Positions 1 through 9,231 of a stretch of 64,000 nucleotides of DNA are shown in pieces. The number at the start of each line of letters is the position of its first letter. The stretch's first letter is position 1. A program made the position numbers and the translations under genes. Under the pieces are notes generated by a model. It saw only the letters and a program-made list of their open reading frames with translations. It did not search any database and was not told where the DNA came from. This stretch comes from Sphingomonadaceae bacterium (GTDB lineage Bacteria > Pseudomonadota > Alphaproteobacteria > Sphingomonadales > Sphingomonadaceae): positions 62,001 to 126,000 of the forward strand of contig RFPL01000005.1 of the NCBI GenBank assembly GCA_009926135.1. Direction: 5' to 3'.

Positions 1-1
1 C

Positions 2-1891
2 TGGTCGGCCGATCTCGATACGGCCCGCGGGCAAGAAGCCACGCCGCTGATGCATGACGGCGTGCTCTACACCACCACTGCCTGGTCGATGGTCAAGGCG
101 TATGATGCCCGGACCGGCGCGCTAAAGTGGTCTTATGATCCTGAAGTCCCGCGCGAAAAGCTGGTCGAGGTGTGCTGCGATGCGGTCAACCGCGGCGTCG
201 CACTCTATGGCAACAAGGTCTATGTCGGCACGCTCGACGGATATCTGGTGGCGCTCGACGCGAAGACCGGCAAGGTCATCTGGAAAAAGCTGACCATCCC
301 CGAAGGCTCGCACATGGCGATCACGGGGGCGCCCCGCATCGTCAAGGGCCGCGTGCTGATGGGCTCGGCCGGCTCGGAATACTTTACCCGCGGCTACCTT
401 GCCGCCTTCGATGCCGAGACCGGCAACGAATTGTGGCGCTTCCACACTGTCCCCGGCGATCCATCGAAGCCGCAGGATGGCAAGCATCTTGACGCTGCGG
501 TCAAGACCTGGAGCGGCGATTTCTGGAAGCGCGGCGGCGGCGGCACGGTGTGGGATTCGATCACTTACGATCCCAAGACCGACCTGGTTTACTTCGGCAC
601 GGCCAACGCCGAACCATGGAACCCGGCCTATCGCAACACCGATGGTGCGGGCGACAGCCTGTACACCGCATCGATCGTGGCGGTGAAGCCGGATACCGGC
701 GAATATGTCTGGCACTTCCAGGAAACCCCGGAAGACCGCTGGGACTTTGACAGCAACCAGCAGATCACGGTTGCCGACCTCAACATCGGCGGCCAGACCC
801 GCCACGTCATCATGCACGCACCCAAGAACGGGTTCTTCTACGTGCTCGACGCGGCAACCGGACAGTTCATTTCCGGCAAGCCCTTTGTCGAGGGAATCAA
901 CTGGGCCCGCGGGCTCGATCCCAAGACCGGCAAGCCCGACGTAAATCCCGATGCCAAGTACGAGCTGACCGGCAAGCCCTGGCTGGGCTTCCCCGGCGCG
1001 GTCGGGGCCCATTCGTGGACACCGATGAGCTACAGCCCCAAGACGGGCCTCGTCTATATCCCGACCAACAGCACCCCGCAGGTCTATGCCCACGATCCGG
1101 ACTGGAAGCCCGGCACTACCGGCTTCCAGTTGGGGATCGACGCTTCGGCCGGCAACCTGCCGCCCGACAAGGCGGTCCGCTCTGCCACTGCCGCGGCGAT
1201 GACCGGGGCGCTGGTGGCCTTCGATCCGGTCACTGGCACGGTCAAGTGGAAGGTTCCGCAGGAAACCCCGACCAATGGCGGCACGCTGGCCACGGCCGGC
1301 AACCTGGTGTTCCAGGGCACCGCGCTCGGCGAATTCCGCGCCTATTCGGCCGATACCGGCAAGCAGCTCTGGTCCTTCCCGGCACAGAGCGGGATCCTGG
1401 CCGCACCGATGACCTACATGCTTGATGGTGAGCAGTATGTCGCGGTTATGGTTGGCTGGGGCGGCGTCTGGGACGTTTCTGCTGGCAAGCTGGTAACCAA
1501 ACGGATCACGCCCAACATCAGCCGCCTGCTCGTCTTCAAGCTCGGCGCCAAGGGAACCTTGCCCGCCGCGCCCGAAGAAGTGAAGCGCGTGCTCGATCCC
1601 CCGCCTGTCAGCGGAACCCCGCAGCAGATCGCGATCGGCATGAAAGCCTACACCAATTCGTGCAGCGTCTGCCACGGCTCGACCGTGGTGGCCGGCGCGC
1701 TCAACCCCGACCTGCGCCACTCGGTGTCGCTAGGCAATCCCAAGCTGTGGCAGGAAATCGTCCATGACGGCCTGCTGAAGCAGAACGGGATGGTCGCCTG
1801 GAAGGGTCAGTTCACGCCGGAGCAGATCGAGGCGATCCGGCTCTACGTGATCCAGCGGGCTAATGAGGACAAGAAGCTCGGCGCAGACTGA
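2..1891 (+). CDS. PQQ-dependent alcohol dehydrogenase with C-terminal cytochrome c domain (5' end outside window)
   Basis: The reading frame is open from base 2, so the gene starts upstream; about 629 residues are visible. Its product would be a periplasmic quinohemoprotein that oxidises an alcohol and passes electrons from PQQ to its own heme c. Seen: the adjacent Cys-Cys pair of the PQQ ring (codons at 173-178, VEVCCDAVNRG), repeated beta-propeller segments of the DxxTGxxxW type, a WDFDSNQ block near the catalytic Asp, and a CSVCHG heme-binding motif at 1661-1675 in a roughly 90-residue C-terminal cytochrome domain. This is the type II (quinohemoprotein) architecture. The substrate is unknown, and no dedicated cytochrome partner lies downstream. 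Confidence 0.93.
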   Translation, partial: WSADLDTARGQEATPLMHDGVLYTTTAWSMVKAYDARTGALKWSYDPEVPREKLVEVCCDAVNRGVALYGNKVYVGTLDGYLVALDAKTGKVIWKKLTIPEGSHMAITGAPRIVKGRVLMGSAGSEYFTRGYLAAFDAETGNELWRFHTVPGDPSKPQDGKHLDAAVKTWSGDFWKRGGGGTVWDSITYDPKTDLVYFGTANAEPWNPAYRNTDGAGDSLYTASIVAVKPDTGEYVWHFQETPEDRWDFDSNQQITVADLNIGGQTRHVIMHAPKNGFFYVLDAATGQFISGKPFVEGINWARGLDPKTGKPDVNPDAKYELTGKPWLGFPGAVGAHSWTPMSYSPKTGLVYIPTNSTPQVYAHDPDWKPGTTGFQLGIDASAGNLPPDKAVRSATAAAMTGALVAFDPVTGTVKWKVPQETPTNGGTLATAGNLVFQGTALGEFRAYSADTGKQLWSFPAQSGILAAPMTYMLDGEQYVAVMVGWGGVWDVSAGKLVTKRITPNISRLLVFKLGAKGTLPAAPEEVKRVLDPPPVSGTPQQIAIGMKAYTNSCSVCHGSTVVAGALNPDLRHSVSLGNPKLWQEIVHDGLLKQNGMVAWKGQFTPEQIEAIRLYVIQRANEDKKLGAD

Positions 1892-1918
1892 GCACGCGCC
1901 TTCAACGGCAAATACAGG

Positions 1919-1953
1919 AACCGGTCCGGCCCAGCGCCGGGCCGGTTTTTCTT
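1919..1953 (+). terminator. Rho-independent terminator after the PQQ dehydrogenase
   Basis: A 12-bp stem (1919-1930 with 1936-1947, one G-T wobble) has a 5-nt loop and runs into a T-rich tail. It begins 28 nt after the dehydrogenase stop and ends at the stop of the convergent DUF6356 gene. Confidence 0.8.
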
Positions 1954-2198
1954 CAGATCACGAAATCGAGGATGGCCGGCATCTGCTTGGTGCGGCGGTT
2001 CTTCACCATGCGCTCGTGCAGGGTAGAAATCTGCGCAGAGCCGGTCTTCACGAACAGGAACGGAAATATCCCGTGCAGCAGGCAGGCAAAGCCGCCCAGG
2101 ATCATCCGTATGCCAAAGCCCGATGCCATGGCCAGGTGCTCGCCATAGGTTTCATCAACGCTGGCGGGGTGCTCTGTGAACAGGGTCTTGAGTGACAT
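1953..2198 (-). CDS. DUF6356 family small membrane protein
   Basis: An 81-residue protein of unknown function. The N-terminal block HPASVDETYGEHLAMA, a hydrophobic central helix (roughly residues 28-50, ending FPFLFVKTGS) and the terminal HERMVKNRR segment match the DUF6356 family, which I know from sphingomonads. One or two membrane segments are likely. It is convergent with the PQQ dehydrogenase and divergent from the Lrp-type regulator, with 102 bp between the two starts. No function can be assigned. Confidence 0.8.
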   Translation of the reverse strand: MSLKTLFTEHPASVDETYGEHLAMASGFGIRMILGGFACLLHGIFPFLFVKTGSAQISTLHERMVKNRRTKQMPAILDFVI

Positions 2199-2300
2199 TG
2201 GCTGGCTCTCCCGATTTATGACGCAAGGTTATCGCGGTCCGAATGCAAAATCATCACCTTTTTTATGGCAAGTTCGGCCGATTGGTGATATTTTATCCCA

Positions 2301-2780
2301 ATGCAAACAGATATCGCACAACTTGATTCGATAGACTGGGCAATCCTCGGTGTTTTGCAGGCGGATGCTTCGCTGGCGGTGCAGGACGTTGGCGATCGCG
2401 TCGGCCTCTCCAGCAACGCCTGCTGGCGGCGGATCAAGCGGCTGGAGGACAGCGGCATCATTGCTCGCCGCGTGGCCCTGGTCGATCCGGCCAAGCTGGG
2501 GCTGGCCACCACGGTCTTCGTCTCGATCCGCACCAACCGGCATGATCCGGCCTGGCTGGAAGCGTTCTCGCGCGGGATCGGCGCGATTGACGAGATCGTT
2601 GAGTGTCACCGCATGGCCGGGGATGTCGATTACCTGCTCAAGCTGGTGGTGCGCGACATCGCCCATTACGACCGGATCTATCGCAAGCTCATCGCCGCGA
2701 TCCCGGACCTGGCGGACGTCAGCTCAAGCTTCTCGATGGAGCGGATGAAGGCGACGACCGCCCTGCCCCGTCCCACTTGA
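2301..2780 (+). CDS. Lrp/AsnC-family transcriptional regulator
   Basis: A 159-residue regulator. The N-terminal winged helix-turn-helix (about residues 8-65) has the family pattern LDxIDWAILGVLQAD followed by the recognition helix SSNACWRRIKRLEDSG. The C-terminal half (about 70-150) is the RAM/AsnC ligand-binding domain with VECHRMAGDVDYLLKLVVRD. Family members respond to amino acids or other small effectors. The gene stands alone, divergent from DUF6356 and convergent with the esterase at 2797. Its targets cannot be read from the sequence. Confidence 0.92.
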   Translation: MQTDIAQLDSIDWAILGVLQADASLAVQDVGDRVGLSSNACWRRIKRLEDSGIIARRVALVDPAKLGLATTVFVSIRTNRHDPAWLEAFSRGIGAIDEIVECHRMAGDVDYLLKLVVRDIAHYDRIYRKLIAAIPDLADVSSSFSMERMKATTALPRPT

Positions 2781-2796
2781 ACGCCTTTTGGCCTGA

Positions 2797-3708
2797 TTAT
2801 TTCCGCAGCAACCAGCCAAACACTCCGGGCAAGCGCCGCGCCCAGGCGTTTTCTTCGTGCTCGGCACCGTCGTAGACCTTGCTTTCCCAGTCGCGACCGC
2901 GCTGCCAGCCACTGGCGGCAAAGCGGGCGTCAATCGCCTGCTGGTAGGGTCCATAGAATGCGTCGAGCGTCGCGGTGCCGTGGTCCATCCAGACCCGCCG
3001 TCCGTCCGGCTGGCCGAGCCGTGCCGCGAACCAGCCGTCCCACAGCGCGATCAATTCCGGGTTCGCCTCGCCCACCCTGGCCGGATCGGCAGCCGGCCAG
3101 TGCGACGACACGCAGCCTGCACGGCCATAGGTTTCGGCGCGCTCCAGGAAGGCATAGCAGCTCATCAGCCCGCCCATGCTCGACCCCATTATCGCGGTAT
3201 CACTACGGCCCGGGCGGGTGCGAAAGCTGGTATCGATCCATTGCTTGAGCGGGCCAGCAAGCCAGGACAGGTAAGCCTCGCTCACCACCGGCCCGCCCGT
3301 CATCGCCTCCATCGCCGCGCGCGGGGTGCCGCTCGCGGCCTGGTAGATCGTCTGCGGCAGGTACTGGCGGTAGCGGTCCTTGCCCGGTGCCCAGACGCCA
3401 ACGATGATGTGCGGCTTGACCTTGCCGGACTGGACCGCTGCCAGCATCGCCTTGTCGGCCGCCCAGACCTTGTTGAAGTTGCTCTTGGCCGGATCGAACA
3501 GGTTGTGCCCGTCGTGCATGTAAAGCACCGGGTAGCGCAGGTTGCCCTTATCGTAGCCCGGCGGCAGCCAGATCGTCAGTCGCTGCTCGGGCAGGCCCGC
3601 GGCGGCGACGTGTTCGTATTCAAGGAACCGGCCCGTCTGCTCACGGGCGAGCGCGGGGGCGGCCAGCAGCGCCCCAATCAGCGCCAGCAGGCCGCCCAGC
3701 AATCTCAC
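2797..3708 (-). CDS. Secreted esterase of the alpha/beta-hydrolase (esterase D/Fes-like) family
   Basis: A 303-residue protein with a signal peptide (about residues 1-21, cleavage after APALA). It has the family entry block YPVLYMHDGHNLFD and the nucleophile elbow GSSMGG at 175-180, with Ser177 as predicted nucleophile; the Asp/His partners should lie in the last 80 residues. Proteins of this type hydrolyse feruloyl, acetyl or enterobactin-like esters. Its start overlaps the GH97 stop by 4 bp (ATGA), so it is the last gene of the starch operon and may remove ester groups from the glycan. The exact substrate is unknown. Confidence 0.87.
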   Translation of the reverse strand: MRLLGGLLALIGALLAAPALAREQTGRFLEYEHVAAAGLPEQRLTIWLPPGYDKGNLRYPVLYMHDGHNLFDPAKSNFNKVWAADKAMLAAVQSGKVKPHIIVGVWAPGKDRYRQYLPQTIYQAASGTPRAAMEAMTGGPVVSEAYLSWLAGPLKQWIDTSFRTRPGRSDTAIMGSSMGGLMSCYAFLERAETYGRAGCVSSHWPAADPARVGEANPELIALWDGWFAARLGQPDGRRVWMDHGTATLDAFYGPYQQAIDARFAASGWQRGRDWESKVYDGAEHEENAWARRLPGVFGWLLRK

Positions 3709-5741
3709 TTGGCCGGGACCAGCCGGATCGCGAAGCCGCCGCCCGGCGCGATCCGCATGGTCAAGCTGTCGGCGCTGGTCAGCACCTTGCTCTCGATCGC
3801 GATCGAATGGCGCTTGTCGGTGCGATAGTCGGCATCGTCGCCATCGCGGTAGATCTCGGCCTTGTAGCGCTTGCCGGGGGTCAGGAAGTCGAGCTTGAAG
3901 GCGATGGTGTGCGCGTTCTCGTCACCCACCGCGCCGACATACCAGCCCTCGCCGCCGCGCTCCTTGCGGGCAATGGTGAAATAATCCCCGATCTCGCCGT
4001 TGAGGACGCGGGTTTCCTGCCAGTCGGTCGGGACGTCACGGATGAACTTCATTTCCGCCGGGAACTTGGCGTAGTTTTCGGGCGTATCAGCCAGCATCTG
4101 CACCGGCGAATAGATCACCACATAGAGCGCCAGCTGCTTCGCCACGGTCGAAAGCAGGTCGCTGTTTTCGGCACCTTTCAGGCTCAAGACACCCGGGGTG
4201 AAATCCATCGGGCCTTCGAGCATCCGGGTGAAGACCAGGTTGGCTTCATGCTCCGGCGGGTTCTTGCCGCCCAGCCAGGCATTGTATTCCATGCCCCGCA
4301 TCCCCTCGCGCGCCACCCAGTTGGGATAAGTGCGCTGCAGGCCGGTGCCCTTGATCGGCTCGTGACTGTCGAAGGCGATCCGGTACTTGGCGGCAGCCTG
4401 GGCCACGCGGATGAAGTGATTGCTCATCCACTGACCTTCGTGCCACTCGCGGTACTTCTTGCCATCGGGATCAACCCGCTCGATCTGCCCGGCGTCGGTC
4501 ACATAACCCGTCTTGACCACCATGTAGCCATTGTCGGCGGCGAACTTGAACGCCTTGTCGAACTGGTTCTCGTAATGCGTGGCCGCGCCGCCAGTCTCGT
4601 GGTGACCGATCAGGCGGACGCCCTTCTTCTTGGCATAGGCGGCCAGAGCCTTGATGTCGAAGTCCTCGGTCGGCTTGGCAAAGTCCATGTCCCAGCCGTT
4701 GCCGAACCAGTCCCCATCCCAGCCGACGTTCCAGCCTTCGACCAGCACGTGCGGAATACCGTTCGCTGCGGCGAAATCGATGTAGGCCTTGACGTTGGCA
4801 GTGGTCGCGCCGTGCTTTGGCCCGCGCGCCCAGGACCATTCGCCCTTGATCATGTTCCACCACACGCCAGCGAACTTGCCGGGCTTGAACCAGCTCACGT
4901 CGCCCAGCTTGTTGGGCTCGTTGAGGTTCAGCATCAGGTGGCTTTGATAGATGCCCGGCGCATCGTCGGCGATAATCAGCGTGCGCCAGGGGGTGTTCCA
5001 GGCACCGGTCTTGCGGACCTTGGCTTCGCCCGCCCCCGGGGTGAGGTTGGCACGCAGCGTGGTGCCTTCGGTGCGGGTCACGGCCATGCCAGAATAGTCG
5101 ACCAGCGCTGCCTCGTGCAGCGCCACGTGGGTGCCATCGGCCAGCTTGATCGTCACCGGGGTATCGGCCGTGCTGACGGAAGACAGCGGCGTCTTATTGT
5201 AGAGATACTCTTCACGGTTCCACAGGAAGGCCGGCTTCCACCAGGCGGTACCATCCTGGGCAAAGGCGAACTCGGTCAGCTCGTCGGCCACGTTGGTCTT
5301 TGCCATGTTCGGCTGGTTGGGGAATTCATAGCGGAAGCCGACGCCGTCTTCGTAAAGGCGGAAGGTCACGGTGAACACGCGCGCGAGTGCCGTCGTTTCC
5401 TTGAGGTGGACCTTCAGCTCGCGGTAACGGTTGCGGATGTTCGCCCACTCGCCCCACGGCTGAGTCCAGGTCTCGTCGAAATCGCGCACTTCTTGCCCGG
5501 TCACGGTCAGGCGGCGGTCGATCTTGGCCTCGTCCGTGAACAGGAAGCCGAGCCGCGAGGGCGCGATGATCGGCTTGCCTTTGCGGGTAACGGCATAGGC
5601 AGCGCGGCCATCGCCGTCGATCGTCAGGCTGACACTGACCGTGCCATCAGGCGAGCTGGCGGTGACCGGAGCCTGCTGGGCGAGTGCGGGCGCGGAGGCA
5701 AGCGCGAGGCCCAGGCCAAGGGCAAAACGGATCGGCTTCAT
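3705..5741 (-). CDS. GH97 alpha-glucosidase/glucoamylase (SusB-like)
   Basis: A 678-residue periplasmic glycoside hydrolase with a signal peptide (about 1-21, ASAPALA then QQ). Family 97 architecture is visible: an N-terminal beta-sandwich (about 25-280), a TIM barrel opening near the WARGPKHGATT block, the acidic DSHEPIKGTG and REGMRGMEYNAW blocks, and a C-terminal beta domain. Glutamates in the latter blocks fit the inverting alpha-glucosidase subgroup rather than retaining alpha-galactosidases (inference from family knowledge). It lies between an alpha-glucosidase and an esterase on the same strand, so it probably trims malto-oligosaccharides to glucose. Confidence 0.92.
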   Translation of the reverse strand: MKPIRFALGLGLALASAPALAQQAPVTASSPDGTVSVSLTIDGDGRAAYAVTRKGKPIIAPSRLGFLFTDEAKIDRRLTVTGQEVRDFDETWTQPWGEWANIRNRYRELKVHLKETTALARVFTVTFRLYEDGVGFRYEFPNQPNMAKTNVADELTEFAFAQDGTAWWKPAFLWNREEYLYNKTPLSSVSTADTPVTIKLADGTHVALHEAALVDYSGMAVTRTEGTTLRANLTPGAGEAKVRKTGAWNTPWRTLIIADDAPGIYQSHLMLNLNEPNKLGDVSWFKPGKFAGVWWNMIKGEWSWARGPKHGATTANVKAYIDFAAANGIPHVLVEGWNVGWDGDWFGNGWDMDFAKPTEDFDIKALAAYAKKKGVRLIGHHETGGAATHYENQFDKAFKFAADNGYMVVKTGYVTDAGQIERVDPDGKKYREWHEGQWMSNHFIRVAQAAAKYRIAFDSHEPIKGTGLQRTYPNWVAREGMRGMEYNAWLGGKNPPEHEANLVFTRMLEGPMDFTPGVLSLKGAENSDLLSTVAKQLALYVVIYSPVQMLADTPENYAKFPAEMKFIRDVPTDWQETRVLNGEIGDYFTIARKERGGEGWYVGAVGDENAHTIAFKLDFLTPGKRYKAEIYRDGDDADYRTDKRHSIAIESKVLTSADSLTMRIAPGGGFAIRLVPAK

Positions 5742-5742
5742 G

Positions 5743-7380
5743 TCAATTGTTCTCCTGGATCAGGACCGCACCGAAGGGGGGCAGACGGCCTGGTTCTGCC
5801 CCGTTGACCGCAAAGATCGACGCACCGGTTGTGCTGAGCCCGTCTGGCCAGCCCGCTTCGGCAGCCGAAATGTTGAACACCGCAAGCACGCTCTCGCTGC
5901 CCGCAGCGCGGCGCAGCACCAGCCGCGCCTCGTCGGCCAGAACCACCTCGCAGGCGCCGTTGCGCAGCGCCGCCGTCTGATGCCGCAGCGTCAGCAGCGC
6001 ACGTGTGAGGTTGAGCAGCGACGCCGGATCGCCGTCCTGTCGGTCGACTGCCTTGGCCATGTTCTCCTCGCCCAGCGGCAGCCAGGGGGCCGCGCTGGCC
6101 GTGAAGCCGCCCTGCTCGCTCTGCGCCTGCCAGGGCAGCGGGGTCCGCGCGCCGTCGCGGGCCAGGGTCAGCGGCCAGTTGGCAATCGCCTCCGGGTCCC
6201 GGAGCTGCTCGAATGGAATCTCGACCTGGGTCAGCCCCAGTTCCTCGCCCTGGTAGACGATGATATTGCCGCGCAGCGCAGCCAGCAGCGTCACCTTCAA
6301 ACGGGCGAAAGCCTCGCGCTGATCCGGCGTACACCAGCGCGACAGCGCGCGCGGGGCGTCGTGGTTCTCAAAGGCCCAGCTCGGCCAGCCGATGTCCGGC
6401 GCAGCGGGCCACTGATCCAGCGCGCGGGCGACGACTGCGGGGGTCAGCGCCTTGGCATAGAGGAAGTCAAAGCCATAGGCGCTGTTGAGCCGCGCTTCAC
6501 CGCTGGTGAACAGCTTCATCTCGCGTTCGGCATCCTTGCCGCCCACTTCAGCGACGGTGAAGATGCCGTCATAGCTGTCGGTCAGTGCGCGGATCCGCTC
6601 GATGAAGCGGGGAATGTCGGCGTGCGACTGGTTGAACAGCTGCTGCTGAAAATCGAACGGTCGGGTGCGGGGTTTGCCGTCGGGCTCAGCCGGCGGGTTA
6701 TCGCGCAGCAGCGGATCGTGCATCGCGAAGTTCAACGCATCGATCCGGAAACCATCGACCCCGCGGTCCAGCCAGAACTGCGCCACACCCAGCAGCGCAT
6801 CCTGCACCGCCGGATTATGGCAATTGAGCTGCGGCTGGCTGGATAGGAAGTTGTGCAGGTAATACTGGCAGCGCCGCGCATCCCAGGTCCAGGCCGGGCC
6901 GCCGAACACCGACTGCCAGTTGGTCGGCGGCGAGCCATCGGGCTTGGCATCGGCCCATACAAACCAATCGGCCTTGGAATTATCGCGGCTGGCGCGGCTC
7001 TCGATAAACCAGGCGTGCTGGTCCGAGGTGTGCGAATAGACTTGGTCAATCGTGACGCGCAGGCCCAGCTCGTGCGCCCGGGCGACCAGCGCGTCGAAAT
7101 CGGCCAGCGTGCCGAAGATGGGATCGACCCCGCAATAGTCCGCCACGTCATAGCCGAAATCAGCCATCGGCGAGGTGAAGAACGGCGAAATCCAGATCGC
7201 GTCGACGCCCAATTTGGCCACGTAGTCCAGCCGCTCGGTGATCCCCGGCAGGTCGCCGATCCCGTCGCCGTTGGAATCGCGGAAGCTGCGCGGATAGATC
7301 TGGTAGATCGCCGCACCGCGCCACCATTCGCTTCCGACCCGGTTCCGGTCGGCAGGTTCAATTCGGGTCAGGCGATTCAT
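5743..7380 (-). CDS. GH13 alpha-glucosidase (oligo-1,6-/maltase type)
   Basis: A 545-residue enzyme with no evident signal peptide, so probably cytoplasmic. The conserved GH13 regions are clear: YQIYPRSFRDSNGDGIGDL near the N-terminus (the GDGIGDL loop typical of maltases), region I ending QVYSHTS, region II GFRIDALNF with the nucleophile Asp, region III VAEVGG with the acid/base Glu, and region IV ENHDAPR. It would hydrolyse maltose, isomaltose or short maltodextrins. Its start overlaps the alpha-amylase stop by 4 bp and its stop lies 1 nt before the GH97 start, indicating tight co-transcription. Confidence 0.94.
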   Translation of the reverse strand: MNRLTRIEPADRNRVGSEWWRGAAIYQIYPRSFRDSNGDGIGDLPGITERLDYVAKLGVDAIWISPFFTSPMADFGYDVADYCGVDPIFGTLADFDALVARAHELGLRVTIDQVYSHTSDQHAWFIESRASRDNSKADWFVWADAKPDGSPPTNWQSVFGGPAWTWDARRCQYYLHNFLSSQPQLNCHNPAVQDALLGVAQFWLDRGVDGFRIDALNFAMHDPLLRDNPPAEPDGKPRTRPFDFQQQLFNQSHADIPRFIERIRALTDSYDGIFTVAEVGGKDAEREMKLFTSGEARLNSAYGFDFLYAKALTPAVVARALDQWPAAPDIGWPSWAFENHDAPRALSRWCTPDQREAFARLKVTLLAALRGNIIVYQGEELGLTQVEIPFEQLRDPEAIANWPLTLARDGARTPLPWQAQSEQGGFTASAAPWLPLGEENMAKAVDRQDGDPASLLNLTRALLTLRHQTAALRNGACEVVLADEARLVLRRAAGSESVLAVFNISAAEAGWPDGLSTTGASIFAVNGAEPGRLPPFGAVLIQENN

Positions 7381-9206
7381 TTGGAACTCACGTTGGATTC
7401 CTGCGCGGCGCAGACGGCATAGCCGAGCGGCGGCAGGGTAAGGGTCAGGCTACCCGGAGCGTCTGCAGCCAGGGCGCACTGCCCGGCCAGCGGCTTGAAG
7501 GTCAAGCTGCGCGGCTCGATCGCAATGCGCTGCGTGACCGGCTGGTTCGAGGTGTTGAAGGCCAGAACCACTTCCTGGCCCGTTGCCGGACCGATCCGCG
7601 ACACGGCATAGAGCCCCGGCTGTTTGGAGGAAGCGCGGCTGATCGTCATCCCGGCATAGAGCGCGGGGGTGGCCTTGCGCACTTCGGCGAGGGTAGCAAT
7701 CTGGCGATAGAGCGGGTGGTTGCGGTCGAAGTTGGCTTGGGCAGTCGTCGCGTCAGTGCCGATCAGATCGTTGTCGTTATAGACCGCGACCCTGGACGGG
7801 AACATGTCCTCGCGCGCCAGCTGGTCGTTGCCATCCGAAACGAAGCCCTGCTCGTCACCGTAATAGATCACCGGTACCCCGCGCAGGGTCAGCAGCATAG
7901 CATTGCCAAGCATGACGCGGGCCAGCAGCTCGTCCTGACTGATGCCGGGATTAAACTGCTTCACGAACATCGCGAAGCGGCCGAAGTCGTGGTTGCCGAG
8001 GAAGGTCGGTAGGTTCAGCGCACCCTTTTCCCCGCCCTCGTACAGCGCATCGTCCTCGAACAGGCGGGTCAGCACATCGGTGCCGAGCTTGCCCGAAGTG
8101 GTCTGCACCACCGCACTGGCAAAGGCCATGTCGAGGTTGGACGGGAGGCCCGCCACGCGTGTCCAGCGCGCCAGCAGCGCCGGATCGATATCCTGCGTCG
8201 CCACTTCGCCAAAGATGTGGAAGTTGGGGATGCCCTTGTCCTTGGCCACCTTCTGCATGGCCGGCACGAAGGCGCGCCAGAACTCTGGATTGACGTGCTT
8301 GGCGGTATCGATCCGGAAGCCGTCGATGCCGAAGCGCTCGATCCAGCTGGCATAGATCTCGATCATCCCGGCAATGACGCGCGGATGCTCGGTCGCGACA
8401 TCGTCAAGCCCGACAAAATCGCCATAGACCGCGCCTTCACCTACCCAGTTCGAGTTGCCCCGGTTGTGGTAGTAGATCGGATCGTTGAGCCAGGCTGGAA
8501 CCTTGACGTTTGCCTCTTCCTTCGGAACGTAGGGCGTATAGGCCCAGGTCGGATCGGTCAGCTTGGCCCAGTTTTCCGGGCGCGGATCGTTATCGCCGTT
8601 GAAGCCGGGATTGATCGCCGAGCCGGTCACGCCGCCGCGGCGCGAATAGGGATAATCGGCCTTGCTGCGATAGGCGTAATCACCTGGATCGCGATACTGG
8701 ATCACGTCGGCGGTGTGGTTCACCAGGATGTCCATGTAGACCTTCATGCCGCGCGCGTGGGCGGCATCAACAAAGGCCTTGAACTCGTCGTTGGTGCCGA
8801 AGTGCGGATCGACCTGGGTAAAGTCGGTCACCCAATAGCCGTGATAGCCCGCGCTCTCGTCGCCCTTGGGGCCCTGGACCACCTTGTTCTTGAACACCGG
8901 CGCAAACCAGATCGCAGTAGCGCCCAGACCCTGGATATAATCGAGGCGGCTGGTCAGGCCCTTCAGGTCACCGCCATGAAAGAAGCCCTTGGCGGCGGGA
9001 TCGAAGCCGGTCTTCAGCCGGTCGCCCTTGAGCCCGCCGGTATCGTTTTTCGGATCGCCGTTCTCGAACCGGTCGGGCAGGACGAAGTAGACGACTTCCT
9101 GGTTCGGCGTGCGCGCCCGGACCTGTTCGAGCGAGGGCGTAGTCTGGGCCGCGGCGACCGGGGCCAATGCAAACAGGCTGGCGGCGATCAACAGGGGGCG
9201 GATCAT
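7377..9206 (-). CDS. GH13 alpha-amylase/cyclomaltodextrinase-like, secreted
   Basis: A 609-residue protein. I chose the ATG at 9206 over an in-frame upstream one because it gives a clean signal peptide (MIRPLLIAASLFALAPVAAA, then QTT) and avoids overlap with the halogenase stop at 9232. GH13 motifs: region I DILVNHT, region II GFRIDTAKHVN, region III IFGEVATQD, region IV FLGNHDFGR. The early block YFVLPDRFENGD is typical of periplasmic alpha-amylases in sphingomonad starch loci. It should cut starch or maltodextrin in the periplasm or at the surface, upstream of the two glucosidases. Confidence 0.93.
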   Translation of the reverse strand: MIRPLLIAASLFALAPVAAAQTTPSLEQVRARTPNQEVVYFVLPDRFENGDPKNDTGGLKGDRLKTGFDPAAKGFFHGGDLKGLTSRLDYIQGLGATAIWFAPVFKNKVVQGPKGDESAGYHGYWVTDFTQVDPHFGTNDEFKAFVDAAHARGMKVYMDILVNHTADVIQYRDPGDYAYRSKADYPYSRRGGVTGSAINPGFNGDNDPRPENWAKLTDPTWAYTPYVPKEEANVKVPAWLNDPIYYHNRGNSNWVGEGAVYGDFVGLDDVATEHPRVIAGMIEIYASWIERFGIDGFRIDTAKHVNPEFWRAFVPAMQKVAKDKGIPNFHIFGEVATQDIDPALLARWTRVAGLPSNLDMAFASAVVQTTSGKLGTDVLTRLFEDDALYEGGEKGALNLPTFLGNHDFGRFAMFVKQFNPGISQDELLARVMLGNAMLLTLRGVPVIYYGDEQGFVSDGNDQLAREDMFPSRVAVYNDNDLIGTDATTAQANFDRNHPLYRQIATLAEVRKATPALYAGMTISRASSKQPGLYAVSRIGPATGQEVVLAFNTSNQPVTQRIAIEPRSLTFKPLAGQCALAADAPGSLTLTLPPLGYAVCAAQESNVSSK

Positions 9207-9231
9207 CGGTCGGAGCCTTCGGCAGGAGGAA

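Noticed and set aside
3807..5807. Long open frame on the plus strand across the GH97 gene (about 666 codons)
   Set aside because: It is antisense to a clear GH97 enzyme, has no domain motifs, and long antisense frames are expected in GC-rich DNA.
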